64,000 nt of DNA, taken from NCBI RefSeq assembly GCF_003865075.1, contig NZ_BHWB01000017.1:1-64000 (forward strand), given 5' to 3'. Below the pieces are notes generated by a model. It did not search any database and was not told the origin of the DNA. It was given only the letters and a program-made list of their open reading frames with translations. The position numbers and the translations under genes are program-made. How positions within the stretch are numbered: the first letter of the stretch is position 1; each line of letters starts with the position of its first letter. This DNA comes from Bacteroides faecalis. Lineage in GTDB: Bacteria > Bacteroidota > Bacteroidia > Bacteroidales > Bacteroidaceae. Of the stretch, positions 8,087-17,049 are shown in pieces.

Positions 8087-9790
8087 TCAGTAGTTAATAT
8101 CCTTCTGTTCCAACATCCGGAAGTCCTGCTTTTTCATACCCAAATCATCCAAAGGACGAGGTTCATTGTGATCGTTCAGATATACCCTCGGTTTCATCGT
8201 ATAAAGTGGACTCGCCACTGATTGCGAATCATCCCGATAAGCAGTCTCCACTCCTCCTAAATACAACATTGTAGGGAAGAAAGAACTGCTGGAAGAAACG
8301 TTTTCATTCTGATTCTTTGTAAGCCCTTCCCAATGTTCCGGATATGTTGTCCGATAACTTTCGGACATCCAGACTAGAAAAGGTACATGAAGTTGATAAT
8401 AAGAAGGAACAGGTGAAGCGTGCAAAAACAAATGGCGGGAATCATCAAAAATATCTTCCCCATGATCGGAAGTATAGATCATGGCCGCATTCACTTGCTG
8501 CTTTTCTAACAGACCAATCAGTCGTGCCAGAAAGCCATCCGTATAACGAATCGAATTATCATACGCATTTATTAAATTATCCCTATACTTTCGTTCTGCA
8601 TCAGCAGGATAATCCGGAGTAAAATAGGCACTCTCTGATGGATAGCGTTCGCGATAATTGAAATGTGAGCCATACGTATGGAGTACAATAAACTGTTTAT
8701 TCACCCCTTTGGCTAATTCCTGCTCTACCAACTTCAACAATTCGTCATCAGAAGGATTATACGTTAAGCTAACGGAATCCTCTTTAATAAAATCAGAGGT
8801 ATCAGCTTCCATTCCGAAGAAATCAATAAAAGAACGGTTATAACGTTGATTAGAGAAAAAAGCAGTTTGAAAACCTGCCTCTTTAAAAGCGGTTATGATT
8901 CCTTTCTGATGATAAATGGAATCATAGTTACAGGCTGTTATATTTGATAACAGCATTGGTACACTTTTGTGGGTAGTATTCGATTCTGTCAGCACTTTTG
9001 GAAAAGCAATTAGCCCCGACTGCTTTGACAGCTTCGGATTCGTCTCCCTTTCATATCCGTATAGTTGCCAATTCAAGGTACGGGAGGTTTCACCTACTAC
9101 CATAACATACACTTCTCGTTCATTCTCCGGATGTGTACTCCGAGCGTGAAATGAGAAATCTTTTGATGTCTCATGATAACTTTGAGTTAATGCATTCCGT
9201 TGAATGGCTAATGCTACATTATAGCACACATTCACCGGATACAAATCTGATTTCGGTTCATAACGGGAATCTTGTATATAAGCTCCCACAAGACTAATAA
9301 GTGAAATACCCAAAACTATAAAAGCCCTTTTCCGTTCCCTACGTATAAATTCCAAAGAAAGCCTTCGTTTCTTAATGATTAAAATCATACCCAACACCAA
9401 TGCCGGAACATAAAGAACAAACACTATAATAACAGCAGGAATCAGATTATCAAGTAATTCCAGTGCCTCACTAGAATTGGTTGTTACCAAATTCAGAAAC
9501 ATATCGACAGCGATAATCGACTGACCGAATAAGTAAAGCAATACGATCTGAAAAGCTCCGAAAAAAACAAATAAGAACAAAATCCATAACATTTTCCCAC
9601 AATTCCGGGATAAAGTCATCAACAGATAATAACAAGCAAAAGGCAATAACACATTGCACACTTTTGCCATCAACGGTAACGGCTCTGTAAAACAGAGAAC
9701 AACGTTAGGTACTATCAATATAACCAAGAACATATAAAATAGGTGTTCCTGGTTTTCTAACCATTTCTTTATATTCTTAAAAAGCTTCAT
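8087..9790 (-). CDS. EptA-type phosphoethanolamine transferase
   Basis: This 567-residue inner-membrane enzyme has about five N-terminal membrane segments (roughly 17-165) and a periplasmic sulfatase-fold domain. The fold and metal motifs match lipid A phosphoethanolamine transferases: VVGETSR (Glu234), the nucleophile candidate Thr273 in NTTHKSVPML, and IYTSDHGED with HLFLHASP for zinc. GYERETNPKL is also typical. Bacteroides lipid A is known to carry phosphoethanolamine on its single phosphate, so lipid A is the likely acceptor, but other envelope glycans cannot be excluded. The start overlaps the end of the upstream barrel gene by 14 bases, so the two are translated together. Confidence 0.85.
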   Translation of the reverse strand: MKLFKNIKKWLENQEHLFYMFLVILIVPNVVLCFTEPLPLMAKVCNVLLPFACYYLLMTLSRNCGKMLWILFLFVFFGAFQIVLLYLFGQSIIAVDMFLNLVTTNSSEALELLDNLIPAVIIVFVLYVPALVLGMILIIKKRRLSLEFIRRERKRAFIVLGISLISLVGAYIQDSRYEPKSDLYPVNVCYNVALAIQRNALTQSYHETSKDFSFHARSTHPENEREVYVMVVGETSRTLNWQLYGYERETNPKLSKQSGLIAFPKVLTESNTTHKSVPMLLSNITACNYDSIYHQKGIITAFKEAGFQTAFFSNQRYNRSFIDFFGMEADTSDFIKEDSVSLTYNPSDDELLKLVEQELAKGVNKQFIVLHTYGSHFNYRERYPSESAYFTPDYPADAERKYRDNLINAYDNSIRYTDGFLARLIGLLEKQQVNAAMIYTSDHGEDIFDDSRHLFLHASPVPSYYQLHVPFLVWMSESYRTTYPEHWEGLTKNQNENVSSSSSFFPTMLYLGGVETAYRDDSQSVASPLYTMKPRVYLNDHNEPRPLDDLGMKKQDFRMLEQKDINY

Positions 9791-10967
9791 TTATATTAAA
9801 AATAAATCCGGTCTGGTGTTTACCAAAACCTAAATCCAAACGTACATTTACTCTTTTCTTAAACTCCCAACGATAACCAAAGCCGTAATTAGGAAGAATA
9901 TGTTTTGAGGTGAAGCCAGAAAATTTAGGAAATATCGTTCCCGCTCCTGCCCATACAGCCACCCCATTCCTTTTCCACACGTGCTGCCGGAGTTCTATTT
10001 GAGCGTCCATCGCACACTTATCACGATAACGTCCTTCATAATAGCCACGCATTGAATAAGAGCTTCCCAAAGTTGCCATTAGTCCCCAAGGAGGATTACC
10101 ATAATTCAATAAAGCGTGGAACTGTCCAGCTAATACTCCACCTTTCCATACCGTATGGTAATAACTGGTAGTCAATTCGGTACTACTAAAAGCGTATTTA
10201 TTACCCAAAAATGACGGACTAAACCGTTGGTCAATTCTTAAATAATATCCTCGATAAGCATTAGTCAGGAAATCACGTGAATCATAAAGTAAAGAAAAAC
10301 CCAAACTAACATTAGTCGTCCGCGCTGCCATCCCTTCCCAGAGTTCCGGCTTTTCAAAATCATGCCCGTCAATATAGTCAAATACTGCCATTGGTCCCAC
10401 ATACAGATTCTTGGCAATACGGATCATAAAGTCTGCTTTCACCTGAGCCTGAAAACGTTTATAGTCACTCTTGTTGTCCGGATTTGCTCCATTATCATAT
10501 CCTTGTCCCCAATAAAAACTGGGAAATGAATAAAAATAAAGATTATAATTCAAGCGATATTTCTCTTGAGGAAACAAATGATTCCCCCGTATCCCTAACA
10601 GATAAAAACCAACTGTAGAGACATCTCCGTAAAGAGAAATATTGGAAGGAGGTAAAATTGTATCATTCCGGTCAGTACGGTACAAACCTGCGGCTACCAA
10701 CCCCAAACCAAACTTGGTATCACTGGAATAATGAGGACCACCTATCACACTAAAGTCAAACTTCTTATCTTTCTTTTCTTTATTGGCATCATTGAAGTAA
10801 TCAAGAAATTTTTTAAAAAAGCTCCGACTAACCGGAATAGAATCGGCAACAGATACAACAGAGTCTATCGGTTGTTCTAATGGAGTAGAATTTATTTGTG
10901 CGCTTAAAGTCGTTTGTTTGAATAATAGCAGCACTAAAAATATATATCTGTTCAGCCTAGTGTTCAT
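9777..10967 (-). CDS. Omp85/BamA-like outer-membrane barrel without POTRA domains
   Basis: This 396-residue protein has a signal peptide (YIFLVLLLFKQTTLSAQ) and a short polar linker. The rest is alternating beta strands ending in an aromatic residue (NINEAF). Segments such as SLGFSLLYDSRDFLTNAYRGYYLRI fit the surface-antigen / Omp85 C-terminal barrel family. Typical members carry POTRA domains or a patatin domain before the barrel; here only about 45 residues precede it. Cargo or partner is unknown. Its 14-base overlap with the phosphoethanolamine transferase gene suggests a shared role in the outer membrane, which is inference. A -7 box (TAACTTTG, minus strand) lies at 10999-11006. Confidence 0.75.
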   Translation of the reverse strand: MNTRLNRYIFLVLLLFKQTTLSAQINSTPLEQPIDSVVSVADSIPVSRSFFKKFLDYFNDANKEKKDKKFDFSVIGGPHYSSDTKFGLGLVAAGLYRTDRNDTILPPSNISLYGDVSTVGFYLLGIRGNHLFPQEKYRLNYNLYFYSFPSFYWGQGYDNGANPDNKSDYKRFQAQVKADFMIRIAKNLYVGPMAVFDYIDGHDFEKPELWEGMAARTTNVSLGFSLLYDSRDFLTNAYRGYYLRIDQRFSPSFLGNKYAFSSTELTTSYYHTVWKGGVLAGQFHALLNYGNPPWGLMATLGSSYSMRGYYEGRYRDKCAMDAQIELRQHVWKRNGVAVWAGAGTIFPKFSGFTSKHILPNYGFGYRWEFKKRVNVRLDLGFGKHQTGFIFNINEAF

Positions 10968-10998
10968 ATATAATAATAAGAAGAAGGAAAGTCCGGGA

Positions 10999-11006
10999 CA
11001 AAGTTA
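10999..11006 (-). promoter_or_regulatory. -7 box TAACTTTG before the barrel gene
   Basis: CAAAGTTA on the plus strand is an exact TAnnTTTG match reading leftward, 32 bases before the ATG at 10967. A TTTG (11036-11039) is present but too far for a normal -33 box. Confidence 0.4.
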
Positions 11007-11065
11007 ATTCTAAACTTTTTATTAAAACACGATTACAAAGGCTTTTGTTGTTCTATTTTTCTCTT

Positions 11066-12079
11066 TTAACGTTTAAAAAGTCGTATAAATTCAGCCACAT
11101 CTTCGTCAGTTGTATCATAAGATGTCACCAGACGAATTTCATTCTTTTCTTCATTCCAGAAATAGAAAAAGTAAGATTGTAACATTCGGTCAATAAGAGG
11201 GCGGGGCATTGTCAGGAACAACTGATTACTTTCAGCTTTTTGCGTAAAAATAACATCCGGACACTTCTTCAATTCCTGATAAAGTTTTGCTGCCATAGCA
11301 TTAGCATGAGTTGCATTTTTTAACCAAAGGTCATCAGTCAGATATGCAGTAAACTGGCAAGAAAGATAACGCATCTTTGAAGCCAATTGCGCTGACTGTT
11401 TCCGAATAAAACGAGCATCCCGATGCAAATCCTTATTAAACACAATAACACACTCACCCATCATCAAACCATTCTTAGTGCCACCAAAACTAAGAACATC
11501 CACTCCACAATCTACGGTCAATTCTCGAAGAGAAAGATTCAGTGCAGCACAGGCATTCGCTATTCTTGCTCCATCCATATGGACATACATACCATTCAGA
11601 TGGGCAAAGTCCGTCAGCCGTTTTAATTCTTCAGGAGTATAAATTGTTCCGAGTTCAGTACATTGAGATATATAAAGAGCTTTGGGTTGTGAATGATGTT
11701 GATCACCGAAACCATGAAGATAAGGTTGCATGAGTTCAGGAGTCAGTTTTCCATCAACTGTTATGATAGGACGAATCTGACAACCTGTCATCTTTACTGG
11801 AGAACCACATTCGTCTACATAAATATGGGCAGTTTCAGCACAGAAAATAGAATGATACGGACGAGTCATTAACTGTAATGCAACCACATTACTACCTGTC
11901 CCATTAAAAACAAACAACGGTTCACAATCGGAAGTGAAAACTTCCTTTATCTTGCGGACAGCTTCTTCTGTCCATTTGTCATCACCATAACCCAATGCAT
12001 GGTCCACATTCGCCCGGTTCAGTGCATCCATTACCATCGGGTGTACTCCGGAATTATTATCAGAGGCAAAACTTCTCAT
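11066..12079 (-). CDS. ltaE: Low-specificity L-threonine aldolase
   Basis: This 337-residue PLP enzyme splits L-threonine or L-allo-threonine to glycine and acetaldehyde. The fold-type I motifs are clear: SFASDNNSGVHPMVMDAL at the start, VFNGTGSNVVAL, HMDGARIANA (Asp169 contacts the PLP ring nitrogen) and SFGGTKNG, with Lys202 forming the Schiff base. Length is as usual for the family. The gene stands alone, with 60 bases to the next gene. Confidence 0.92.
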   Translation of the reverse strand: MRSFASDNNSGVHPMVMDALNRANVDHALGYGDDKWTEEAVRKIKEVFTSDCEPLFVFNGTGSNVVALQLMTRPYHSIFCAETAHIYVDECGSPVKMTGCQIRPIITVDGKLTPELMQPYLHGFGDQHHSQPKALYISQCTELGTIYTPEELKRLTDFAHLNGMYVHMDGARIANACAALNLSLRELTVDCGVDVLSFGGTKNGLMMGECVIVFNKDLHRDARFIRKQSAQLASKMRYLSCQFTAYLTDDLWLKNATHANAMAAKLYQELKKCPDVIFTQKAESNQLFLTMPRPLIDRMLQSYFFYFWNEEKNEIRLVTSYDTTDEDVAEFIRLFKR

Positions 12080-12139
12080 TGTTACTTCGCTTTTTAATCG
12101 GAATGCAAAGTAACAGAATTATTTTCAGATATGCTTCTT

Positions 12140-12358
12140 TTATCCTATATAAACATTCACGCAGAGATAAACATATAGTTCATCATTACATTGGTCAAAC
12201 TCTATTTTATTTTCTCTGGACAACCAGCCTAAGGCGGCACCTAATTCCTTATCTTTTAGCCCAGACTTTCTTTTCAGAACTCCATAGCCCCATTTCTCAT
12301 TATTACTTAACAACTGCCAAACCTTACCTGCATTCAGTCCAATTTCTTTTTTATCCAT
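12140..12358 (-). CDS. Small winged helix-turn-helix protein (DUF2582)
   Basis: This 72-residue protein has an N-terminal helix (NAGKVWQLLS), a recognition-helix-like part (YGVLKRKSGLKDKELGAALGWLSRENKI) and a wing ending in strands. The pattern matches the DUF2582 winged-helix proteins common in Bacteroidales. The role is unknown; DNA binding is expected from the fold. It sits divergently from poxB, 237 bases from its start, so it could act on that promoter, but nothing in the sequence proves it. Confidence 0.75.
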   Translation of the reverse strand: MDKKEIGLNAGKVWQLLSNNEKWGYGVLKRKSGLKDKELGAALGWLSRENKIEFDQCNDELYVYLCVNVYIG

Positions 12359-12495
12359 TTTACACTAAAAATTTTATAGGTTAAAACATTAAGTTACAAT
12401 TTCACCTGTAAAAATAACCAATTGATATTGCAATTGTTTATTCGTTTTTACTAAAATACTGTTACAAAACTCCTTTTAACACAAAAACAGTGTTC

Positions 12496-12503
12496 TACTT
12501 TCG
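12496..12503 (+). promoter_or_regulatory. Candidate -7 box TACTTTCG of poxB
   Basis: One mismatch to TAnnTTTG, with TTTT at 12474-12477 as a -33 candidate (18-base spacing). It lies inside the extended open frame that begins at 12490, so the upstream ATG would be outside the transcript. This supports translation from 12595. Confidence 0.4.
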
Positions 12504-12594
12504 CAAAATAGGTTCACCAGCATACGTTAAAGTTGAACTTTTCTTAATAAACATCTGTTATTATTCCAATTATCCATCAATAATCAATAAAGAT

Positions 12595-14334
12595 ATGGCA
12601 AAGAAAATAGCAGATCAGCTGATTGAAACATTAGCAGCTACCGGTATAGAACGAATTTACGCAGTTACCGGAGACAGTTTGAATGAAGTAAATGAAGCAG
12701 TTAGGAAAAACGATAAGATAAAGTGGATACACGTTCGGCACGAAGAAACCGGAGCTTACGCCGCAGGAGCAGAGGCACAGCTTACAGGTCGCCCAGGATG
12801 TTGTGCCGGAAGCAGTGGACCTGGACATGTCCATCTGATTAATGGGCTTTATGACGCACAACGATCAGGTGCACCTGTTATTGCTATTGCCTCAACAATT
12901 CCCACCAATGAATTTGGAACCGAATATTTCCAAGAGACCAATACAATCAAACTATTCAATGATTGCAGTTATTACAATGAAGTAGCAACTACCCCAAAAC
13001 AATTTCCCCGTATGCTTCAATCGGCTATACAAACAGCCATTACGCGTAAAGGAGTTTCAGTGATCGGACTTCCCGGAGATTTGGCTAAAGCTTCTTCCGT
13101 CTCTGTAGACTCTTCCACCCATGCTTATCCCACAAAATCTGAAATTTGTCCTGCGGAGGAAGATTTGGCACAATTAGCCGATTTACTAAATAAACATGAG
13201 AAAATCACTCTTTTCTGTGGTATCGGCTGTCGGGGTGCACATGAAGAAGTGATTGCTCTTTCCGAAAAGTTGAACGCACCAGTTGCATATACTTTCAAAG
13301 GGAAAATGGATGTACAATACGAAAATCCCTATGAGGTGGGAATGACAGGATTATTGGGAATGCCTTCAGGATATTACAGTATGCATGAGGCTGAAGTACT
13401 TGTGATGTTAGGTACTGACTTCCCTTACTCAGCTTTCCTTCCCGATGACATCAAAATAGTACAGATTGATATCAAACCTGAACGTCTGGGGCGTCGTGCC
13501 AAATTAGCAATCGGGCTTTGTGGAGATGTTAAAATGACTATCCAGGCATTATTACGTATGCTAAACCCTAAAACCAACGATTCATTCCTTGTAAAACAGC
13601 TAAAGCGGTATGAAGGAGTAAAAAAAGATTTAGCTGCCTACACAAAAGATAAAGGAGAAATTAATAAGATTCATCCGGAATATGTGATGTCAGAGATTGA
13701 TAAACTGGCTTCGGATGACGCAATATTCACTGTAGACACAGGAATGACTTGTGTATGGGGAGCACGTTACTTACAGGCAACGGGTAAACGTCATATGTTG
13801 GGTTCATTCAATCATGGTTCTATGGCAAATGCTCTGCCACAAGCTATTGGAGCAGCTTTAGCTTGCCCCGAACGACAGGTTATAGCATTATGTGGAGACG
13901 GTGGATTATCAATGACATTAGGAGACTTGCAAACTGTTGTCCAATATAAATTACCTATCAAAATCATTGTATTCAATAACCGCTCTTTGGGTATGGTCAA
14001 ATTAGAGATGGAAGTAGATGGCCTACCGGACTGGCAAACAGATATGCTGAATCCAAACTTTGCACAAGTGGCAGAAGCAATGGGAATGACAGGGTTCAAT
14101 GTTAGTGATCCGGAAGAAGTATTAACTACTTTATATAATGCTTTCGAAATTGACGGTCCGGTACTGATCAATATTATGACAGACCCGAACGCACTTGCTA
14201 TGCCTCCTAAAATTGAATTAGGGCAAATGGTCGGTTTTGCACAATCGATGTATAAGCTACTGATTAACGGACGGACACAAGAAGTCATTGATACGATTAA
14301 TTCAAATTATAAACATATCAGAGAAGTATTTTAA
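12595..14334 (+). CDS. poxB: Pyruvate:quinone oxidoreductase (pyruvate oxidase)
   Basis: This 579-residue thiamine-diphosphate flavoenzyme oxidises pyruvate to acetate and CO2, passing electrons to quinone. It resembles E. coli PoxB throughout: IERIYAVTGDSLNEVNEAV, IKWIHVRHEETGAYAAGAEA (the Glu activating ThDP), SSGPGHVHLINGLYDA, EYFQETN, and the ThDP/Mg site CGDGGLSMTLGDLQTVVQ with NN about 26 residues later. The C-terminus LLINGRTQEVIDTINSNY parallels the lipid-activated tail of PoxB. I start at the Met of MAKKIADQ; an in-frame ATG at 12490 would add 35 unlikely residues and precede the candidate promoter. Acetolactate synthase relatives are the main alternative, but the tail and FAD region favour PoxB. 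Confidence 0.88.
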   Translation: MAKKIADQLIETLAATGIERIYAVTGDSLNEVNEAVRKNDKIKWIHVRHEETGAYAAGAEAQLTGRPGCCAGSSGPGHVHLINGLYDAQRSGAPVIAIASTIPTNEFGTEYFQETNTIKLFNDCSYYNEVATTPKQFPRMLQSAIQTAITRKGVSVIGLPGDLAKASSVSVDSSTHAYPTKSEICPAEEDLAQLADLLNKHEKITLFCGIGCRGAHEEVIALSEKLNAPVAYTFKGKMDVQYENPYEVGMTGLLGMPSGYYSMHEAEVLVMLGTDFPYSAFLPDDIKIVQIDIKPERLGRRAKLAIGLCGDVKMTIQALLRMLNPKTNDSFLVKQLKRYEGVKKDLAAYTKDKGEINKIHPEYVMSEIDKLASDDAIFTVDTGMTCVWGARYLQATGKRHMLGSFNHGSMANALPQAIGAALACPERQVIALCGDGGLSMTLGDLQTVVQYKLPIKIIVFNNRSLGMVKLEMEVDGLPDWQTDMLNPNFAQVAEAMGMTGFNVSDPEEVLTTLYNAFEIDGPVLINIMTDPNALAMPPKIELGQMVGFAQSMYKLLINGRTQEVIDTINSNYKHIREVF

Positions 14335-14363
14335 AGGAGAAGCGATTTACCATTTGTTTAATT

Positions 14364-14416
14364 AAGGTATAGTTTGCCTGATGTTTCATTTACCATCAAG
14401 TAGATTATACCTTTTT
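14364..14416 (+). terminator. Probable terminator of poxB
   Basis: AAGGTATA (14364-14371) pairs with TATACCTT (14406-14413), followed by TTT. An inner CTGATG/CATCA pairing can extend the stem. It lies 30 bases after the poxB stop. Confidence 0.6.
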
Positions 14417-14425
14417 ACATGCTTC

Positions 14426-14458
14426 TTTGCATAAAATCATTTTATTTTCTTATGTTTG
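14426..14458 (+). promoter_or_regulatory. Full Bacteroides promoter (TTTG-N21-TATGTTTG)
   Basis: TTTG at 14426-14429 and TATGTTTG at 14451-14458 are separated by 21 bases and match the consensus exactly. Transcription should begin just upstream of the ATG at 14483, which rules out the in-frame TTG at 14456 as start. Confidence 0.75.
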
Positions 14459-14482
14459 TATAATCATCAAAAAGAGAAACAC

Positions 14483-15400
14483 ATGGAAAAACCGGACTTT
14501 TCATCCCCCTTCCGCCAATCGATGTACGCAAATAAAAAAGAATGGAATCAACTTCTTTCCATCTTTTTACTAGCTGCCGGCACTGGCTTCACTATAGCAG
14601 GTATTATTTTTTTCTTTGCCTATAACTGGGATGCTTTATCCAAATTTGCTAAATTGGGAATCATAGAAGTGCTATTAACAGTCTCTGTCTTACTGGCTGT
14701 TTTTACCCGATGGAATATACTCATTAAACAGATCTTACTTACTGGAGCTACATTTCTTATAGGTACTCTTTTTGCCGTATTCGGGCAAATCTATCAAACA
14801 GGAGCTAATGCGTACGATCTTTTTCTAGGATGGACACTTTTTACACTCCTTTGGGCAATCGCCATCCGTTTCGCACCACTTTGGTTCACCTTTCTGGGAT
14901 TATTTTGTGTCACCTTATGGCTATATGCCCTGCAAATAGTTCCCAATCAGATTCTCGAAGTAGCCCTACTGACCAATGCCGTTACATGGATATGCGCTTT
15001 GGCTACAATACTGGCCGAATGGATGAAAATGAAAGGAAAACTAGGAGCACATAATGACTGGTTTATCCGACTATTATCCGTAGCCACCATCATCCATGCC
15101 AGTTATCAAATAATCATTGCCATAGACAACAGCGAAAACATGATCATCTTTCCTTTAATCAGCGCTCTCCTTCTATTCCCAATCGGACTATGTTTTGGCT
15201 GGAAACAGAAGAATCTGTTCTATCTCTCTGCCATCCCTTTTGCCATACTGATGATTTTATTATTCCTATTTATAATCCGCAGTAATTTATATAGTGAATC
15301 AGCACTATTTTTTCTGAGTGGACTTATAGTTATTACCGGAACTACCCTACTTATATATACAGTACTCAACTTAAAAAAGAAATGGTATGGCACAAAATAA
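14483..15400 (+). CDS. DUF2157 multi-pass membrane protein
   Basis: This 305-residue inner-membrane protein has about nine hydrophobic segments. The N-terminal block WNQLLSIFLLAAGTGFTIAG, followed by FFFAYNWDALSKFAKLGIIE, is the DUF2157 hallmark. The biochemical function of the family is unknown. It is the first gene of a three-gene operon: its end overlaps the DUF4401 gene by 14 bases, and that gene overlaps the GDYXXLXY gene by 14. The three families recur together in many bacteria, which suggests a membrane complex. The start is the ATG of MEKPDF, 25 bases after the -7 box. Confidence 0.85.
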   Translation: MEKPDFSSPFRQSMYANKKEWNQLLSIFLLAAGTGFTIAGIIFFFAYNWDALSKFAKLGIIEVLLTVSVLLAVFTRWNILIKQILLTGATFLIGTLFAVFGQIYQTGANAYDLFLGWTLFTLLWAIAIRFAPLWFTFLGLFCVTLWLYALQIVPNQILEVALLTNAVTWICALATILAEWMKMKGKLGAHNDWFIRLLSVATIIHASYQIIIAIDNSENMIIFPLISALLLFPIGLCFGWKQKNLFYLSAIPFAILMILLFLFIIRSNLYSESALFFLSGLIVITGTTLLIYTVLNLKKKWYGTK

Positions 15401-16346
15401 TAGCCTGACAATCCAAGCCCTGTCAATCATAGGAGGAATCCTGACTGCTATATTCTTACTAGGCTTTATGTTTGTATCCTCAATTATTGATACGGAACTA
15501 TCTGCAATGATAACAGGAGTAATACTAATAGTTGCTACACTGTTTATCAACCGAAGTTCTACAGCTTCTTTTCTAGACGCCATGAACATCACCCTCTATG
15601 TAGCTGGAACTATGCTATTAGGCTACGGCCTATTCCAAAACTTGGTACTCCTTTTTATCACTCTGATGATAATCAGTGTCCTTACCTTCCTATTCTCGAA
15701 AAATTTCATCCTCCCCTTCCTCTCAATTATCCTGTTCGCTTTTGCATTCCTTGGAGAAATAGCCCAGCTAACTTTCTCATGGGCACTATTGCAAATAGGT
15801 ATGATACTTATATTAGCAGCTTTTCTTCTGACAAATATATACGAAACAAAAGTCTCTCTCGTATTTAAGAATCACCTTGCCAAATACAGACCGTTTCATG
15901 CTGGATTATTTGTCTCCTGCGTTGCATCATTAGTCATATTATCCATCTGTTCCCGGATGATCGATATCGACTTTTTCTGGATATCATCTGTTGCCATTTG
16001 GATAGGATTTTTTATCATTGTCCGCAAAATTATGGAAGTGATGGAAATAAAGCCGATAGCCAAACAAGCAGGAGTTTATGCTCTTTGCCTCATCATCTGC
16101 CTGCCTACCCTGTTTGCTCCCTATCTGTCAGGTAGTCTGCTTCTCATCCTGATTTGTTTCTATTATGGCTACCGGACTGAGTGTGCCACCGCACTCTTGC
16201 TATTCATCTATGCTATTTCGAAATACTATTATGATTTGAATCTAAATCTACTCCTGAAGTCAATCACTCTCTTCTTCACAGGAGTTGCTTTACTAGTAGC
16301 TTGGTATTACTTCACCCAAAAAAGAACGAAACATGAAAAAATATAG
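15387..16346 (+). CDS. DUF4401 multi-pass membrane protein
   Basis: This 319-residue protein is almost entirely hydrophobic, with some ten membrane segments and a short basic C-terminus (FTQKRTKHEKI). Placement between DUF2157 and GDYXXLXY genes, and the pattern of paired helices with KFFYDL-like text (YAISKYYYDLNLNLLLKSI) near the C-terminus, match DUF4401. The protein has no known activity. Overlaps of 14 bases on both sides imply translational coupling, so equal or ordered synthesis of the three products is likely. Confidence 0.8.
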   Translation: MAQNNSLTIQALSIIGGILTAIFLLGFMFVSSIIDTELSAMITGVILIVATLFINRSSTASFLDAMNITLYVAGTMLLGYGLFQNLVLLFITLMIISVLTFLFSKNFILPFLSIILFAFAFLGEIAQLTFSWALLQIGMILILAAFLLTNIYETKVSLVFKNHLAKYRPFHAGLFVSCVASLVILSICSRMIDIDFFWISSVAIWIGFFIIVRKIMEVMEIKPIAKQAGVYALCLIICLPTLFAPYLSGSLLLILICFYYGYRTECATALLLFIYAISKYYYDLNLNLLLKSITLFFTGVALLVAWYYFTQKRTKHEKI

Positions 16347-16836
16347 CCGGATACTGATTATCGCAAACCTAATCCTTCTATTGGGTTATTTCAATTGGTC
16401 TATTTATCAGAAGGAAAAGATACTGGAAAACGGGCAACTGGTGTTATTGCAACTAGCTCCGGTCGATCCCCGTTCCCTGATGCAAGGAGATTATATGCGG
16501 CTCAGTTACCAGGAAGCAAGATCGGGACTGTTACAGGAGAATACACCGACACATGGATACGCTATTCTGAAAACAGACAGTAACCAAGTGGGACAAGTCA
16601 TTCGCCTGCAAGAAAATCTGGAGCCTATATCAGAAAATGAGCTGGCTATCAAATATAAAGTAGTTGATTCCCAGTTATTCTTCGGAGCAGAATCTTTCTT
16701 TTTTGAAGAAGGACAAGCCGATGTCTATGAAAACGCCGTTTATGGAGGATTGAAAGTAGACGGAAAAGGAGAAAGCTTACTGATCGGATTGTACAACGAG
16801 AAATTTCAGCTGATTCAGCCGGAGCCGGATAAATAG
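16333..16836 (+). CDS. GDYXXLXY-motif protein
   Basis: This 167-residue protein has one N-terminal membrane anchor (ILIIANLILLLGYFNWSIY) and an extracytoplasmic domain carrying the defining motif GDYMRLSY. The family is named for that motif and occurs with DUF2157/DUF4401 proteins. LQLAPVDPRSLMQ just before the motif and SFFFEEGQADVYENAVYGGL later are also typical. The function is unknown; the anchored domain probably sits on the periplasmic side beside its two membrane partners. Transcription likely ends at the hairpin at 16898-16946. Confidence 0.88.
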   Translation: MKKYSRILIIANLILLLGYFNWSIYQKEKILENGQLVLLQLAPVDPRSLMQGDYMRLSYQEARSGLLQENTPTHGYAILKTDSNQVGQVIRLQENLEPISENELAIKYKVVDSQLFFGAESFFFEEGQADVYENAVYGGLKVDGKGESLLIGLYNEKFQLIQPEPDK

Positions 16837-16897
16837 TTATCCATCAAAAAAGCACGATTACCTATCCACAGATAGCCACAACATCATTATAAAAGAC

Positions 16898-16987
16898 TGA
16901 CGGTATATGGTCAGGATAATGTCACCATCCTAACCATATACCGTCAATCTTTTATTGAGATACCGTCACTATCCTGAAAAGGTTCTT
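16898..16987. repeat. Long hairpin plus 22-base tandem units between convergent genes
   Basis: TGACGGTATATGGTCAGGAT (16898-16917) and its near-perfect inverse (16927-16946, one mismatch) form a 20-base stem with a 9-base loop, followed by ATCTTTTATT; this should terminate transcription from both sides. In addition, three direct units of 22 bases (16922-16943, 16944-16965, 16966-16987) each begin TCA. The first two end ATACCG and the first and third share ATCCT. Confidence 0.75.
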
Positions 16988-17049
16988 CTTACTCTTTTCA
17001 GTGATGTCAGATACTGCATTTACATTTACAATATGTAAGCATACATTGC

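Noticed and set aside
12490-12594. N-terminal extension of PoxB from the ATG at 12490
   Set aside because: The candidate -7 box lies downstream of that ATG, and known PoxB proteins begin at the equivalent of MAKKIADQ.
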